Shown here one piece after another: positions 49,930-63,988 of a stretch of 64,000 bases of DNA. Origin of the DNA: Auanema rhodensis (Eukaryota > Nematoda > Chromadorea > Rhabditida > Rhabditidae); NCBI GenBank assembly GCA_964057225.1, contig OZ059897.1, positions 6,634,001 to 6,698,000 on the forward strand, given 5' to 3'. A program made the translations under genes and the position numbers. How positions within the stretch are numbered: the stretch's first letter is position 1; every line of letters starts with the position of its first letter. The notes beneath the pieces were generated by a model. The model was not told the DNA's origin. It made no database searches and saw nothing but the letters and a program-made list of their open reading frames with translations.

Positions 49930-50052
49930 GCACGGAGTGGGATTTGAACCCACGCCCTCATACGAGGACCAGAACACCCAACTCTATACACAGAATAAGA
50001 GATGATGAACAACTCTTGAGTCTGGCGCCTTAGAGCACTCGGCCATCCGTGT
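49930..50052 (-). tRNA. tRNA-Leu(CAA) variant, G1A plus G19C (k=50)
   Basis: The first base of the tRNA is changed (plus strand CCGTGTTTC instead of CCGTGCTTC), together with G19C, a CAGAATAAG intron change and CACCTTC in the 5' flank. G1A plus G19C also occurs at 51594 (with a variable-arm change, GAGTACC), 55546, 58458 and 59498. The loss of the terminal 1-72 pair and of G19 suggests inactive copies spread by block duplication. Confidence 0.85.
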
Positions 50053-50761
50053 TTCAAACACCTTCATTTGTGATCAATAGATGATCGTACCAAGTACAGA
50101 TGAGCAAGAAAAAGTTGAAGAAAACCTTAAAAGGTATGCACGGAGTGGGATTTGAACCCACGCCCTCATACGAGGACCAGAACACCCAACTCTATGCACA
50201 GAGTAAGAGATGATGAACAACTCTTGAGTCTGGCGCCTTAGACCACTCGGCCATCCGTGCTTCGAACACCGTCATTTGTGATCAATAGATGATCGTACCA
50301 AGTACAGATGAGCAAGAAAAAGTTGAAGAAAACCTTAAAAGGTATGCACGGAGTGGGATTTGAACCCACGCCCTCATACGAGGACCAGAACACCCAACTC
50401 TATACACAGAGTAAGAGATGATGAACAACTCTTGAGTCTGGCGCCTTAGACCACTCGGCCATCCGTGCTTCGAACACCGTCATTTGTGATCAATAGATGA
50501 TCGTACCAAGTACAGATGAGCAAGAAAAAGTTGAAGAAAACCTTAAAAGGTATGCACGGAGTGGGATTTGAACCCACGCCCTCATACGAGGACCAGAACA
50601 CCCAACTCTATACACAGAGTAAGAGATGATGAACAACTCTTGAGTCTGGCGCCTTAGACCACTCGGCCATCCGTGCTTCGAACACCGTCATTTGTGATCA
50701 ATAGATGATCGTACCAAGTACAGATGAGCAAGAAAAAGTTGAAGAAAACCTTAAAAGGTAT

Positions 50762-50884
50762 GCACGGAGTGGCATTTGAACCCACGCCCTCATACGAGGA
50801 CCAGAACACCCAACTCTATACACAGAGTAAGAGATGATGAACAACTCTTGAGTCTGGCGCCTTAGACCACTCGGCCATCCGTGC
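50762..50884 (-). tRNA. tRNA-Leu(CAA) variant, C61G (k=54)
   Basis: The plus strand reads GTGGCATTTG instead of GTGGGATTTG. C61 pairs with G53 in the T stem and is part of the B box, so both folding and TFIIIC binding may suffer. Confidence 0.82.
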
Positions 50885-53800
50885 TTCGAACACCGTCATT
50901 TGTGATCAATAGATGATCGTACCAAGTACAGATGAGCAAGAAAAAGTTGAAGAAAACCTTAAAAGGTATGCACGGAGTGGGATTTGAACCCACGCCCTCA
51001 TACGAGGACCAGAACACCCAACTCTATACACAGAGTAAGAGATGATGAACAACTCTTGAGTCTGGCGCCTTAGACCACTCGGCCATCCGTGCTTCGAACA
51101 CCGTCATTTGTGATCAATAGATGATCGTACCAAGTACAGATGAGCAAGAAAAAGTTGAAGAAAACCTTAAAAGGTATGCACGGAGTGGGATTTGAACCCA
51201 CGCCCTCATACGAGGACCAGAACACCCAACTCTATACACAGAGTAAGAGATGATGAACAACTCTTGAGTCTGGCGCCTTAGACCACTCGGCCATCCGTGC
51301 TTCGAACACCGTCATTTGTGATCAATAGATGATCGTACCAAGTACAGATGAGCAAGAAAAAGTTGAAGAAAACCTTAAAAGTTATGCACGGAGTGGGATT
51401 TGAACCCACGCCCTCATACGAGGACCAGAACACCCAACTCTATACACAGAGTAAGAGATGATGAACAACTCTTGAGTCTGGCGCCTTAGACCACTCGGCC
51501 ATCCGTGCTTCGAACACCGTCATTTGTGATCAATAGATGATCGTACGAAGTACAGATGAGCAAGAAAAAGTTGAAGAAAACCTTAAAAGGTATGCACGGA
51601 GTGGGATTTGAACCCACGCCCTCATACGAGTACCAGAACACCCAACTCTATACACAGAGTAAGAGATGATGAACAACTCTTGAGTCTGGCGCCTTAGAGC
51701 ACTCGGCCATCCGTGTTTCGAACACCTTCATTTGTGATCAATAGATGATCGTACCAAGTACAGATGAGCAAGAAAAAGTTGAAGAAAACCTTAAAAGGTA
51801 TGCACGGAGTGGGATTTGAACCCACGCCCTCATACGAGGACCAGAACACCCAACTCTATACACAGAGTAAGAGATGATGAACAACTCTTGAGTCTGGCGC
51901 CTTAGACCACTCGGCCATCCGTGCTTCGAACACCGTCATTTGTGATCACTAGATGATCGTACCAAGTACAGATGAGCAAGAAAAAGTTGAAGAAAACCTT
52001 AAAAGGTATGCACGGAGTGGGATTTGAACCCACGCCCTCATACGAGGACCAGAACACCCAACTCTATACACAGAGTAAGAGATGATGAACAACTCTTGAG
52101 TCTGGCGCCTTAGACCACTCGGCCATCCGTGCTTCGAACACCTTCATTTGTGATCAATAGATGATCGTACCAAGTACAGATGAGCAAGAAAAAGTTGAAG
52201 AAAACCTTAAAAGTTATGCACGGAGTGGGATTTGAACCCACGCCCTCATACGAGGACCAGAACACCCAACTCTATACACAGAGTAAGAGATGATGAACAA
52301 CTCTTGAGTCTGGCGCCTTAGAGCACTCGGCCATCCGTGCTTCGAACACCGTCATTTGTGATCAATAGATGATCGTACCAAGTACAGATGAGCAAGAAAA
52401 AGTTGAAGAAAACCTTAAAAGGTATGCACGGAGTGGGATTTGAACCCACGCCCTCATACGAGGACCAGAACACCCAACTCTATACACAGAGTAAGAGATG
52501 ATGAACAACTCTTGAGTCTGGCGCCTTAGAGCACTCGGCCATCCGTGCTTCGAACACCGTCATTTGTGATCACTAGATGATCGTACCAAGTACAGATGAG
52601 CAAGAAAAAGTTGAAGAAAACCTTAAAAGGTATGCACGGAGTGGGATTTGAACCCACGCCCTCATACGAGGACCAGAACACCCAACTCTATACACAGAGT
52701 AAGAGATGATGAACAACTCTTGAGTCTGGCGCCTTAGACCACTCGGCCATCCGTGCTTCGAACACCGTCATTTGTGATCAATAGATGATCGTACCAAGTA
52801 CAGATGAGCAAGAAAAAGTTGAAGAAAACCTTAAAAGGTATGCACGGAGTGGGATTTGAACCCACGCCCTCATACGAGGACCAGAACACCCAACTCTATA
52901 CACAGAGTAAGAGATGATGAACAACTCTTGAGTCTGGCGCCTTAGAGCACTCGGCCATCCGTGCTTCGAACACCGTCATTTGTGATCAATAGATGATCGT
53001 ACCAAGTACAGATGAGCAAGAAAAAGTTGAAGAAAACCTTAAAAGGTATGCACGGAGTGGGATTTGAACCCACGCCCTCATACGAGGACCAGAACACCCA
53101 ACTCTATACACAGAGTAAGAGATGATGAACAACTCTTGAGTCTGGCGCCTTAGAGCACTCGGCCATCCGTGCTTCGAACACCGTCATTTGTGATCACTAG
53201 ATGATCGTACCAAGTACAGATGAGCAAGAAAAAGTTGAAGAAAACCTTAAAAGGTATGCACGGAGTGGGATTTGAACCCACGCCCTCATACGAGGACCAG
53301 AACACCCAACTCTATACACAGAGTAAGAGATGATGAACAACTCTTGAGTCTGGCGCCTTAGAGCACTCGGCCATCCGTGCTTCGAACACCGTCATTTGTG
53401 ATCAATAGATGATCGTACCAAGTACAGATGAGCAAGAAAAAGTTGAAGAAAACCTTAAAAGGTATGCACGGAGTGGGATTTGAACCCACGCCCTCATACG
53501 AGGACCAGAACACCCAACTCTATACACAGAGTAAGAGATGATGAACAACTCTTGAGTCTGGCGCCTTAGAGCACTCGGCCATCCGTGCTTCGAACACCGT
53601 CATTTGTGATCACTAGATGATCGTACCAAGTACAGATGAGCAAGAAAAAGTTGAAGAAAACCTTAAAAGGTATGCACGGAGTGGGATTTGAACCCACGCC
53701 CTCATACGAGGACCAGAACACCCAACTCTATACACAGAGTAAGAGATGATGAACAACTCTTGAGTCTGGCGCCTTAGACCACTCGGCCATCCGTGCTTCG

Positions 53801-55328
53801 AACACCGTCATTTGTGATCAATAGATGATCGTACCAAGTACAGATGAGCAAGAAAAAGTTGAAGAAAACCTTAAAAGGTATGCACGGAGTGGGATTTGAA
53901 CCCACGCCCTCATACGAGGACCAGAACACCCAACTCTATACACAGAGTAAGAGATGATGAACAACTCTTGAGTCTGGCGCCTTAGAGCACTCGGCCATCC
54001 GTGCTTCGAACACCGTCATTTGTGATCAATAGATGATCGTACCAAGTACAGATGAGCAAGAAAAAGTTGAAGAAAACCTTAAAAGGTATGCACGGAGTGG
54101 GATTTGAACCCACGCCCTCATACGAGGACCAGAACACCCAACTCTATACACAGAGTAAGAGATGATGAACAACTCTTGAGTCTGGCGCCTTAGAGCACTC
54201 GGCCATCCGTGCTTCGAACACCGTCATTTGTGATCACTAGATGATCGTACCAAGTACAGATGAGCAAGAAAAAGTTGAAGAAAACCTTAAAAGGTATGCA
54301 CGGAGTGGGATTTGAACCCACGCCCTCATACGAGGACCAGAACACCCAACTCTATACACAGAGTAAGAGATGATGAACAACTCTTGAGTCTGGCGCCTTA
54401 GACCACTCGGCCATCCGTGCTTCGAACACCGTCATTTGTGATCAATAGATGATCGTACCAAGTACAGATGAGCAAGAAAAAGTTGAAGAAAACCTTAAAA
54501 GGTATGCACGGAGTGGGATTTGAACCCACGCCCTCATACGAGGACCAGAACACCCAACTCTATACACAGAGTAAGAGATGATGAACAACTCTTGAGTCTG
54601 GCGCCTTAGACCACTCGGCCATCCGTGCTTCGAACACCGTCATTTGTGATCAATAGATGATCGTACCAAGTACAGATGAGCAAGAAAAAGTTGAAGAAAA
54701 CCTTAAAAGGTATGCACGGAGTGGGATTTGAACCCACGCCCTCATACGAGGACCAGAACACCCAACTCTATACACAGAGTAAGAGATGATGAACAACTCT
54801 TGAGTCTGGCGCCTTAGACCACTCGGCCATCCGTGCTTCGAACACCGTCATTTGTGATCAATAGATGATCGTACCAAGTACAGATGAGCAAGAAAAAGTT
54901 GAAGAAAACCTTAAAAGGTATGCACGGAGTGGGATTTGAACCCACGCCCTCATACGAGGACCAGAACACCCAACTCTATACACAGAGTAAGAGATGATGA
55001 ACAACTCTTGAGTCTGGCGCCTTAGACCACTCGGCCATCCGTGCTTCGAACACCGTCATTTGTGATCAATAGATGATCGTACCAAGTACAGATGAGCAAG
55101 AAAAAGTTGAAGAAAACCTTAAAAGGTATGCACGGAGTGGGATTTGAACCCACGCCCTCATACGAGGACCAGAACACCCAACTCTATACACAGAGTAAGA
55201 GATGATGAACAACTCTTGAGTCTGGCGCCTTAGACCACTCGGCCATCCGTGCTTCGAACACCGTCATTTGTGATCAATAGATGATCGTACCAAGTACAGA
55301 TGAGCAAGAAAAAGTTGAAGAAAACCTT

Positions 55329-58300
55329 AAAAGGTGTGCACGGAGTGGGATTTGAACCCACGCCCTCATACGAGGACCAGAACACCCAACTCTATACACA
55401 GAGTAAGAGATGATGAACAACTCTTGAGTCTGGCGCCTTAGACCACTCGGCCATCCGTGCTTCGAACACCGTCATTTGTGATCAATAGATGATCGTACCA
55501 AGTACAGATGAGCAAGAAAAAGTTGAAGAAAACCTTAAAAGGTATGCACGGAGTGGGATTTGAACCCACGCCCTCATACGAGGACCAGAACACCCAACTC
55601 TATACACAGAATAAGAGATGATGAACAACTCTTGAGTCTGGCGCCTTAGAGCACTCGGCCATCCGTGTTTCGAACACCTTCATTTGTGATCAATAGATGA
55701 TCGTACCAAGTACAGATGAGCAAGAAAAAGTTGAAGAAAACCTTAAAAGGTATGCACGGAGTGGGATTTGAACCCACGCCCTCATACGAGGACCAGAACA
55801 CCCAACTCTATGCACAGAGTAAGAGATGATGAACAACTCTTGAGTCTGGCGCCTTAGACCACTCGGCCATCCGTGCTTCGAACACCGTCATTTGTGATCA
55901 CTAGATGATCGTACCAAGTACAGATGAGCAAGAAAAAGTTGAAGAAAACCTTAAAATGTATGCACGGAGTGGGATTTGAACCCACGCCCTCATACGAGGA
56001 CCAGAACACCCAACTCTATACACAGAGTAAGAGATGATGAACAACTCTTGAGTCTGGCGCCTTAGACCACTCGGCCATCCGTGCTTCGAACACCGTCATT
56101 TGTGATCAATAGATGATCGTACCAAGTACAGATGAGCAAGAAAAAGTTGAAGAAAACCTTAAAAGGTATGCACGGAGTGGGATTTGAACCCACGCCCTCA
56201 TACGAGGACCAGAACACCCAACTCTATACACAGAGTAAGAGATGATGAACAACTCTTGAGTCTGGCGCCTTAGACCACTCGGCCATCCGTGCTTCGAACA
56301 CCGTCATTTGTGATCAATAGATGATCGTACCAAGTACAGATGAGCAAGAAAAAGTTGAAGAAAACCTTAAAAGGTATGCACGGAGTGGGATTTGAACCCA
56401 CGCCCTCATACGAGGACCAGAACACCCAACTCTATACACAGAGTAAGAGATGATGAACAACTCTTGAGTCTGGCGCCTTAGACCACTCGGCCATCCGTGC
56501 TTCGAACACCGTCATTTGTGATCAATAGATGATCGTACCAAGTACAGATGAGCAAGAAAAAGTTGAAGAAAACCTTAAAAGGTATGCACGGAGTGGGATT
56601 TGAACCCACGCCCTCATACGAGGACCAGAACACCCAACTCTATACACAGAGTAAGAGATGATGAACAACTCTTGAGTCTGGCGCCTTAGACCACTCGGCC
56701 ATCCGTGCTTCGAACACCGTCATTTGTGATCAATAGATGATCGTACCAAGTACAGATGAGCAAGAAAAAGTTGAAGAAAACCTTAAAGGGTATGCACGGA
56801 GTGGGATTTGAACCCACGCCCTCATACGAGGACCAGAACACCCAACTCTATACACAGAGTAAGAGATGATGAACAACTCTTGAGTCTGGCGCCTTAGACC
56901 ACTCGGCCATCCGTGCTTCGAACACCGTCATTTGTGATCAATAGATGATCGTACCAAGTACAGATGAGCAAGAAAAAGTTGAAAAAAACCTTAAAAGGTA
57001 TGCACGGAGTGGGATTTGAACCCACGCCCTCATACGAGGACCAGAACACCCAACTCTATACACAGAGTAAGAGATGATGAACAACTCTTGAGTCTGGCGC
57101 CTTAGAGCACTCGGCCATCCGTGCTTCGAACACCGTCATTTGTGATCACTAGATGATCGTACCAAGTACAGATGAGCAAGAAAAAATTGAAGAAAATCTT
57201 AAAAGGTATGCACGGAGTGGGATTTGAACCCACGCCCTCATACGAGGACCAGAACACCCAACTCTATACACAGAGTAAGAGATGATGAACAACTCTTGAG
57301 TCTGGCGCCTTAGACCACTCGGCCATCCGTGCTTCGAACACCGTCATTTGTGATCAATAGATGATCGTACCAAGTACAGATGAGCAAGAAAAAGTTGAAG
57401 AAAACCTTAAAAGGTATGCACGGAGTGGGATTTGAACCCACGCCCTCATACGAGGACCAGAACACCCAACTCTATACACAGAGTAAGAGATGATGAACAA
57501 CTCTTGAGTCTGGCGCCTTAGACCACTCGGCCATCCGTGCTTCGAACACCGTCATTTGTGATCAATAGATGATCGTACCAAGTACAGATGAGCAAGAAAA
57601 AGTTGAAGAAAACCTTAAAAGGTATGCACGGAGTGGGATTTGAACCCACGCCCTCATACGAGGACCAGAACACCCAACTCTATACACAGAGTAAGAGATG
57701 ATGAACAACTCTTGAGTCTGGCGCCTTAGACCACTCGGCCATCCGTGCTTCGAACACCGTCATTTGTGATCAATAGATGATCGTACCAAGTACAGATGAG
57801 CAAGAAAAAGTTGAAGAAAACCTTAAAAGGTATGCACGGAGTGGGATTTGAACCCACGCCCTCATACGAGGACCAGAACACCCAACTCTATACACAGAGT
57901 AAGAGATGATGAACAACTCTTGAGTCTGGCGCCTTAGACCACTCGGCCATCCGTGCTTCGAACACCGTCATTTGTGATCAATAGATGATCGTACCAAGTA
58001 CAGATGAGCAAGAAAAAGTTGAAGAAAACCTTAAAAGGTATGCACGGAGTGGGATTTGAACCCACGCCCTCATACGAGGACCAGAACACCCAACTCTATA
58101 CACAGAGTAAGAGATGATGAACAACTCTTGAGTCTGGCGCCTTAGACCACTCGGCCATCCGTGCTTCGAACACCGTCATTTGTGATCAATAGATGATCGT
58201 ACCAAGTACAGATGAGCAAGAAAAAGTTGAAGAAAACCTTAAAAGGTGTGCACGGAGTGGGATTTGAACCCACGCCCTCATACGAGGACCAGAACACCCA

Positions 58301-60119
58301 ACTCTATACACAGAGTAAGAGATGATGAACAACTCTTGAGTCTGGCGCCTTAGACCACTCGGCCATCCGTGCTTCGAACACCGTCATTTGTGATCAATAG
58401 ATGATCGTACCAAGTACAGATGAGCAAGAAAAAGTTGAAGAAAACCTTAAAAGGTATGCACGGAGTGGGATTTGAACCCACGCCCTCATACGAGGACCAG
58501 AACACCCAACTCTATACACAGAATAAGAGATGATGAACAACTCTTGAGTCTGGCGCCTTAGAGCACTCGGCCATCCGTGTTTCGAACACCTTCATTTGTG
58601 ATCAATAGATGATCGTACCAAGTACAGATGAGCAAGAAAAAGTTGAAGAAAACCTTAAAAGGTATGCACGGAGTGGGATTTGAACCCACGCCCTCATACG
58701 AGGACCAGAACACCCAACTCTATGCACAGAGTAAGAGATGATGAACAACTCTTGAGTCTGGCGCCTTAGACCACTCGGCCATCCGTGCTTCGAACACCGT
58801 CATTTGTGATCACTAGATGATCGTACCAAGTACAGATGAGCAAGAAAAAGTTGAAGAAAACCTTAAAATGTATGCACGGAGTGGGATTTGAACCCACGCC
58901 CTCATACGAGGACCAGAACACCCAACTCTATACACAGAGTAAGAGATGATGAACAACTCTTGAGTCTGGCGCCTTAGACCACTCGGCCATCCGTGCTTCG
59001 AACACCGTCATTTGTGATCAATAGATGATCGTACCAAGTACAGATGAGCAAGAAAAAGTTGAAGAAAACCTTAAAAGGTATGCACGGAGTGGGATTTGAA
59101 CCCACGCCCTCATACGAGGACCAGAACACCCAACTCTATACACAGAGTAAGAGATGATGAACAACTCTTGAGTCTGGCGCCTTAGACCACTCGGCCATCC
59201 GTGCTTCGAACACCGTCATTTGTGATCAATAGATGATCGTACCAAGTACAGATGAGCAAGAAAAAGTTGAAGAAAACCTTAAAAGGTGTGCACGGAGTGG
59301 GATTTGAACCCACGCCCTCATACGAGGACCAGAACACCCAACTCTATACACAGAGTAAGAGATGATGAACAACTCTTGAGTCTGGCGCCTTAGACCACTC
59401 GGCCATCCGTGCTTCGAACACCGTCATTTGTGATCAATAGATGATCGTACCAAGTACAGATGAGCAAGAAAAAGTTGAAGAAAACCTTAAAAGGTATGCA
59501 CGGAGTGGGATTTGAACCCACGCCCTCATACGAGGACCAGAACACCCAACTCTATACACAGAATAAGAGATGATGAACAACTCTTGAGTCTGGCGCCTTA
59601 GAGCACTCGGCCATCCGTGTTTCGAACACCTTCATTTGTGATCAATAGATGATCGTACCAAGTACAGATGAGCAAGAAAAAGTTGAAGAAAACCTTAAAA
59701 GGTATGCACGGAGTGGGATTTGAACCCACGCCCTCATACGAGGACCAGAACACCCAACTCTATGCACAGAGTAAGAGATGATGAACAACTCTTGAGTCTG
59801 GCGCCTTAGACCACTCGGCCATCCGTGCTTCGAACACCGTCATTTGTGATCACTAGATGATCGTACCAAGTACAGATGAGCAAGAAAAAGTTGAAGAAAA
59901 CCTTAAAATGTATGCACGGAGTGGGATTTGAACCCACGCCCTCATACGAGGACCAGAACACCCAACTCTATACACAGAGTAAGAGATGATGAACAACTCT
60001 TGAGTCTGGCGCCTTAGACCACTCGGCCATCCGTGCTTCGAACACCGTCATTTGTGATCAATAGATGATCGTACCAAGTACAGATGAGCAAGAAAAAGTT
60101 GAAGAAAACCTTAAAAGGT
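55329..60119 (-). repeat. Higher-order repeat blocks within array 2
   Basis: An ordered set of marked units occurs three times: GGTGTGC flank, then G1A/G19C with CAGAATAAG intron, then CTATGCACAG intron, then AAAATGTATGC flank. These begin at k=76, 90 and 95 (tRNA starts 55338, 58250, 59290), i.e. 14 and 5 units apart. Multi-unit segments have therefore been duplicated as blocks. Confidence 0.8.
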
Positions 60120-63100
60120 ATGCACGGAGTGGGATTTGAACCCACGCCCTCATACGAGGACCAGAACACCCAACTCTATACACAGAGTAAGAGATGATGA
60201 ACAACTCTTGAGTCTGGCGCCTTAGACCACTCGGCCATCCGTGCTTCGAACACCGTCATTTGTGATCAATAGATGATCGTACCAAGTACAGATGAGCAAG
60301 AAAAAGTTGAAGAAAACCTTAAAAGGTATGCACGGAGTGGGATTTGAACCCACGCCCTCATACGAGGACCAGAACACCCAACTCTATACACAGAGTAAGA
60401 GATGATGAACAACTCTTGAGTCTGGCGCCTTAGACCACTCGGCCATCCGTGCTTCGAACACCGTCATTTGTGATCAATAGATGATCGTACCAAGTACAGA
60501 TGAGCAAGAAAAAGTTGAAGAAAACCTTAAAAGGTATGCACGGAGTGGGATTTGAACCCACGCCCTCATACGAGGACCAGAACACCCAACTCTATACACA
60601 GAGTAAGAGATGATGAACAACTCTTGAGTCTGGCGCCTTAGACCACTCGGCCATCCGTGCTTCGAACACCGTCATTTGTGATCAATAGATGATCGTACCA
60701 AGTACAGATGAGCAAGAAAAAGTTGAAGAAAACCTTAAAAGTTATGCACGGAGTGGGATTTGAACCCACGCCCTCATACGAGGACCAGAACACCCAACTC
60801 TATACACAGAGTAAGAGATGATGAACAACTCTTGAGTCTGGCGCCTTAGACCACTCGGCCATCCGTGCTTCGAACACCGTCATTTGTGATCAATAGATGA
60901 TCGTACGAAGTACAGATGAGCAAGAAAAAGTTGAAGAAAACCTTAAAAGGTATGCACGGAGTGGGATTTGAACCCACGCCCTCATACGAGGACCAGAACA
61001 CCCAACTCTATACACAGAGTAAGAGATGATGAACAACTCTTGAGTCTGGCGCCTTAGACCACTCGGCCATCCGTGCTTCGAACACCGTCATTTGTGATCA
61101 ATAGATGATCGTACCAAGTACAGATGAGCAAGAAAAAGTTGAAGAAAACCTTAAAAGGTATGCACGGAGTGGGATTTGAACCCACGCCCTCATACGAGGA
61201 CCAGAACACCCAACTCTATACACAGAGTAAGAGATGATGAACAACTCTTGAGTCTGGCGCCTTAGACCACTCGGCCATCCGTGCTTCGAACACCGTCATT
61301 TGTGATCAATAGATGATCGTACCAAGTACAGATGAGCAAGAAAAAGTTGAAGAAAACCTTAAAAGGTATGCACGGAGTGGGATTTGAACCCACGCCCTCA
61401 TACGAGGACCAGAACACCCAACTCTATACACAGAGTAAGAGATGATGAACAACTCTTGAGTCTGGCGCCTTAGACCACTCGGCCATCCGTGCTTCGAACA
61501 CCGTCATTTGTGATCAATAGATGATCGTACCAAGTACAGATGAGCAAGAAAAAGTTGAAGAAAACCTTAAAAGTTATGCACGGAGTGGGATTTGAACCCA
61601 CGCCCTCATACGAGGACCAGAACACCCAACTCTATACACAGAGTAAGAGATGATGAACAACTCTTGAGTCTGGCGCCTTAGACCACTCGGCCATCCGTGC
61701 TTCGAACACCGTCATTTGTGATCAATAGATGATCGTACGAAGTACAGATGAGCAAGAAAAAGTTGAAGAAAACCTTAAAAGGTATGCACGGAGTGGGATT
61801 TGAACCCACGCCCTCATACGAGGACCAGAACACCCAACTCTATACACAGAGTAAGAGATGATGAACAACTCTTGAGTCTGGCGCCTTAGACCACTCGGCC
61901 ATCCGTGCTTCGAACACCGTTATTTGTGATCAATAGATGATCGTACCAAGTACAGATGAGCAAGAAAAAGTTGAAGAAAACCTTAAAAGGTATGCACGGA
62001 GTGGGATTTGAACCCACGCCCTCATACGAGGACCAGAACACCCAACTCTATACACAGAGTAAGAGATGATGAACAACTCTTGAGTCTGGCGCCTTAGACC
62101 ACTCGGCCATCCGTGCTTCGAACACCGTCATTTGTGATCAATAGATGATCGTACCAAGTACAGATGAGCAAGAAAAAGTTGAAGAAAACCTTAAAAGGTA
62201 TGCACGGAGTGGGATTTGAACCCACGCCCTCATACGAGGACCAGAACACCCAACTCTATACACAGAGTAAGAGATGATGAACAACTCTTGAGTCTGGCGC
62301 CTTAGACCACTCGGCCATCCGTGCTTCGAACACCGTCATTTGTGATCAATAGATGATCGTACCAAGTACAGATGAGCAAGAAAAAGTTGAAGAAAACCTT
62401 AAAAGGTATGCACGGAGTGGGATTTGAACCCACGCCCTCATACGAGGACCAGAACACCCAACTCTATACACAGAGTAAGAGATGATGAACAACTCTTGAG
62501 TCTGGCGCCTTAGACCACTCGGCCATCCGTGCTTCGAACACCGTCATTTGTGATCAATAGATGATCGTACCAAGTACAGATGAGCAAGAAAAAGTTGAAG
62601 AAAACCTTAAAAGGTATGCACGGAGTGGGATTTGAACCCACGCCCTCATACGAGGACCAGAACACCCAACTCTATACACAGAGTAAGAGATGATGAACAA
62701 CTCTTGAGTCTGGCGCCTTAGAGCACTCGGCCATCCGTGCTTCGAACACCGTCATTTGTGATCAATAGATGATCGTACCAAGTACAGATGAGCAAGAAAA
62801 AGTTGAAGAAAACCTTAAAAGGTATGCACGGAGTGGGATTTGAACCCACGCCCTCATACGAGGACCAGAACACCCAACTCTATACACAGAGTAAGAGATG
62901 ATGAACAACTCTTGAGTCTGGCGCCTTAGACCACTCGGCCATCCGTGCTTCGAACACCGTCATTTGTGATCACTAGATGATCGTACCAAGTACAGATGAG
63001 CAAGAAAAAGTTGAAGAAAACCTTAAAAGGTATGCACGGAGTGGGATTTGAACCCACGCCCTCATACGAGGACCAGAACACCCAACTCTATACACAGAGT

Positions 63101-63241
63101 AAGAGATGATGAACAACTCTTGAGTCTGGCGCCTTAGAGCACTCGGCCATCCGTGCTTCGAACACCGTCATTTGTGATCAATAGATGATCGTACCAAGTA
63201 CAGATGAGCAAGAAAAAGTTGAAGAAAACCTTAAAAGATAT

Positions 63242-63364
63242 GCACGAAGTGGGATTTGAACCCACGCCCTCATACGAGGACCAGAACACCCAACTCTATA
63301 CACAGAGTAAGAGATGATGAACAACTCTTGAGTCTGGCGCCTTAGACCACTCGGCCATCCGTGC
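63242..63364 (-). tRNA. tRNA-Leu(CAA) variant, C67U (k=114)
   Basis: The plus strand reads GCACGAAGTGG instead of GCACGGAGTGG, turning the G6-C67 acceptor pair into a G-U wobble. Probably tolerated. The 3' flank is AAAAGATAT, shared with the unit at 63658. Confidence 0.82.
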
Positions 63365-63865
63365 TTCGAACACCGTCATTTGTGATCACTAGATGATCGT
63401 ACCAAGTACAGATGAGCAAGAAAAAGTTGAAGAAAACCTTAAAAGGTATGCACGGAGTGGGATTTGAACCCACGCCCTCATACGAGGACCAGAACACCCA
63501 ACTCTATACACAGAGTAAGAGATGATGAACAACTCTTGAGTCTGGCGCCTTAGAGCACTCGGCCATCCGTGCTTCGAACACCGTCATTTGTGATCAATAG
63601 ATGATCGTACCAAGTACAGATGAGCAAGAAAAAGTTGAAGAAAACCTTAAAAGATATGCACGGAGTGGGATTTGAACCCACGCCCTCATACGAGGACCAG
63701 AACACCCAACTCTATACACAGAGTAAGAGATGATGAACAACTCTTGAGTCTGGCGCCTTAGACCACTCGGCCATCCGTGCTTCGAACACCGTCATTTGTG
63801 ATCAATAGATGATCGTACCAAGTACAGATGAGCAAGAAAAAGTTGAAGAAAACCTTAAAAGGTAT

Positions 63866-63988
63866 GCACGGAGTGGGATTTGAACCCACGCCCTCATACG
63901 AGGACCAGAACACCCAACTCTATACACAGAGTAAGAGATGATGAACAACTCTTGAGTCTGGCGCCTTAGACCACTCGGCCATCCGTGC
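63866..63988 (-). tRNA. tRNA-Leu(CAA), consensus copy (k=117, last complete copy in window)
   Basis: Intact consensus body; 12 bp of 5' flank remain before the window ends, so the array continues to the right and its total size is unknown. Confidence 0.95.

Noticed and set aside
39372-50057. Short minus-strand open frames inside and at the edge of the repeat array (60-72 aa, e.g. with the MAEWSKAPDSR or GWPSGLRRQ motifs)
   Set aside because: They are translations of the tRNA gene itself; D-arm and anticodon-arm sequence gives these peptides routinely. They repeat with the 208-bp unit only where variants happen to remove stops.
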